Source of the DNA: an uncultured Eubacteriales bacterium
Lineage (GTDB): Bacteria > Bacillota > Clostridia > Christensenellales > Pumilibacteraceae
NCBI GenBank assembly: GCA_900553005.1
Contig: USBU01000054.1
Location: forward strand, 1-7,407
Length of the DNA stretch: 7,407 nt
Direction: 5' to 3'
In this document: piece after piece, positions 7,123 through 7,407 of the stretch
Numbering within the stretch: the first letter of the stretch is position 1
Layout of the letters: every line of letters begins with the position of its first letter
Translations under genes and position numbers: made by a program
The notes under the pieces: generated by a model
Told to the model about the DNA's origin: nothing
Database searches by the model: none
What the model saw: the letters and a program-made list of their open reading frames with translations, nothing else

Positions 7123-7130
7123 TAAAAATT

Positions 7131-7394
7131 ATGGACAAGGAGACAAAGGCTAAAATTATTGCGGAATACGCTACGCACGAGGGAGATACGGGCAGCCCGG
7201 AGGTGCAGATTGCTCTTTTGACTTATCGTATCAATCATCTTACCGAGCATCTTAAGGTGCATGCGAAGGATTTTCACTCTCGCCGCGGCTTGCTGCAGAT
7301 GGTCGGCTCCAGGAGAAGTCTGTTGAACTATCTTAAAGATTTGGATATAGAAAGATACAGACAGATCATAGCAAAACTTGATTTGAGAAAGTAA
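7131..7394 (+). CDS. rpsO: 30S ribosomal protein S15
   Basis: S15 is a primary binder of the 16S rRNA central domain and a bridge to the 50S subunit. The 87-residue length matches the family (88-89). Conserved motifs are DTGSPEVQIALLT (19-31), INHLTEHLKVH (34-44), KDFHSRRGLLQMVGSRRSLLNYL (46-68, the main rRNA-binding stretch) and YRQIIAKLDLRK at the end. KDFHSRRGL has Phe where many relatives have a first His (KDHHSRRGL). The start at 7131 is set by GGAGG with 8-nt spacing; starting at 7116 would add five residues unlike the family and would translate the SD. It has its own promoter and a structured leader. The gene is complete, with its stop 13 bases before the window end, and no terminator is visible in those bases. 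rpsO is often followed by pnp, which would lie outside. Confidence 0.97.
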   Translation: MDKETKAKIIAEYATHEGDTGSPEVQIALLTYRINHLTEHLKVHAKDFHSRRGLLQMVGSRRSLLNYLKDLDIERYRQIIAKLDLRK

Positions 7395-7407
7395 TTTGTA
7401 AAAATTC

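Larger units (their letters stand above)
7047..7130 (+). promoter_or_regulatory. rpsO 5' leader, candidate S15-responsive structured RNA
   Basis: The leader of about 84 nt between the predicted start of transcription and the rpsO ATG is rich in complementary segments. TCGGGA (7067-7072) pairs perfectly with TCCCGA (7080-7085), leaving loop ATCTCCG (7073-7079). That loop is complementary along its length to TGGAGGT (7117-7123), which contains the rpsO SD: five core pairs including one U-G, plus A-U and G-U at the ends. This would form a pseudoknot that masks the ribosome binding site. The same 7080-7085 arm can instead pair with TCGGGG (7095-7100), and CCTCG (7051-7055) can pair with CGGGG (7096-7100). 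Many bacteria regulate rpsO by S15 binding to its own leader, using unrelated structures in different phyla, so this role is plausible. There is no U-tract after these hairpins, so they are not terminators. Pairings were found by eye without energy calculation. Confidence 0.6.

Noticed and set aside
7116..7130. Upstream ATG start for rpsO
   Set aside because: This ATG overlaps the GGAGG that serves the ATG at 7131, and the five extra residues are unlike S15 N-termini.
6971..7153. A 60-residue plus-strand open frame bridging hemZ and rpsO
   Set aside because: It runs out of frame through the hemZ end, the promoter and the leader; the structured leader and promoter explain the region better.
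49..7407. A hidden mobile element, CRISPR array, toxin-antitoxin or other novel multi-gene system
   Set aside because: No inverted-repeat-flanked element, spaced repeats, integrase, tRNA or unexplained gene was seen; nearly all bases belong to recognised core genes.

Overview
The window is a piece of a chromosomal housekeeping region from a member of the Bacillota, most likely class Clostridia. The evidence is gene content and order (secF, recJ, a bifunctional rel, a YqgX/YcbL-type metallo-beta-lactamase-fold hydrolase, hemZ, rpsO), the Firmicutes-type C-terminal extension on RecJ, the HemZ type of radical-SAM protein, and AGGAG/GGAGG ribosome binding sites. All real genes are on the + strand. 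Nothing points to a phage, transposon, CRISPR array or defence system.

The first 47 bases are not genomic. They match the Illumina Nextera (Tn5) adapter: the end of P5, an index-like stretch, the Read 1 sequence and the 19-bp mosaic end. True sequence begins at about base 48, so this is a contig end with untrimmed adapter. An ORF that appears to start at base 31 with MCIRDS is adapter joined in frame to the 3' part of secF.

Layout: 49-402 is the C-terminal end of SecF, closed by a perfect 12-bp rho-independent terminator (411-443). A short gap with no convincing promoter leads to a tightly packed run: recJ (511-2862), rel (2863-5001, start codon directly after the recJ stop), an MBL-fold hydrolase (5001-5606, 1-base overlap) and hemZ (5599-7029, 8-base overlap). 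This spacing suggests one transcript with translational coupling. apt, often found between recJ and rel in Firmicutes, is absent, as are dtd and hisS at the positions they often hold near rel-MBL-hemZ.

rpsO (7131-7394) is a separate unit. It has a strong extended -10 promoter (TTTACA, 17 bp, TGATATACT) whose -35 box lies in the last hemZ codons, and a leader of roughly 84 nt. The most interesting signal is in this leader. A 6-bp hairpin presents a 7-nt loop (7073-7079) that can pair along its whole length with the rpsO Shine-Dalgarno region (7117-7123). A duplicated 9-mer, AGGTTCGGG, offers an alternative partner for the same hairpin arm. This looks like a candidate S15 autoregulatory RNA switch, inferred by eye only.

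Functionally the genes cover protein export (SecF), DNA repair and recombination (RecJ), stringent-response (p)ppGpp turnover (Rel), an uncharacterised thioester/glyoxalase-II-like hydrolase, oxygen-independent porphyrin chemistry or a related radical-SAM reaction (HemZ), and the 30S ribosomal subunit (S15). Apart from the rpsO leader and the contracted gene order, the region is ordinary core genome.
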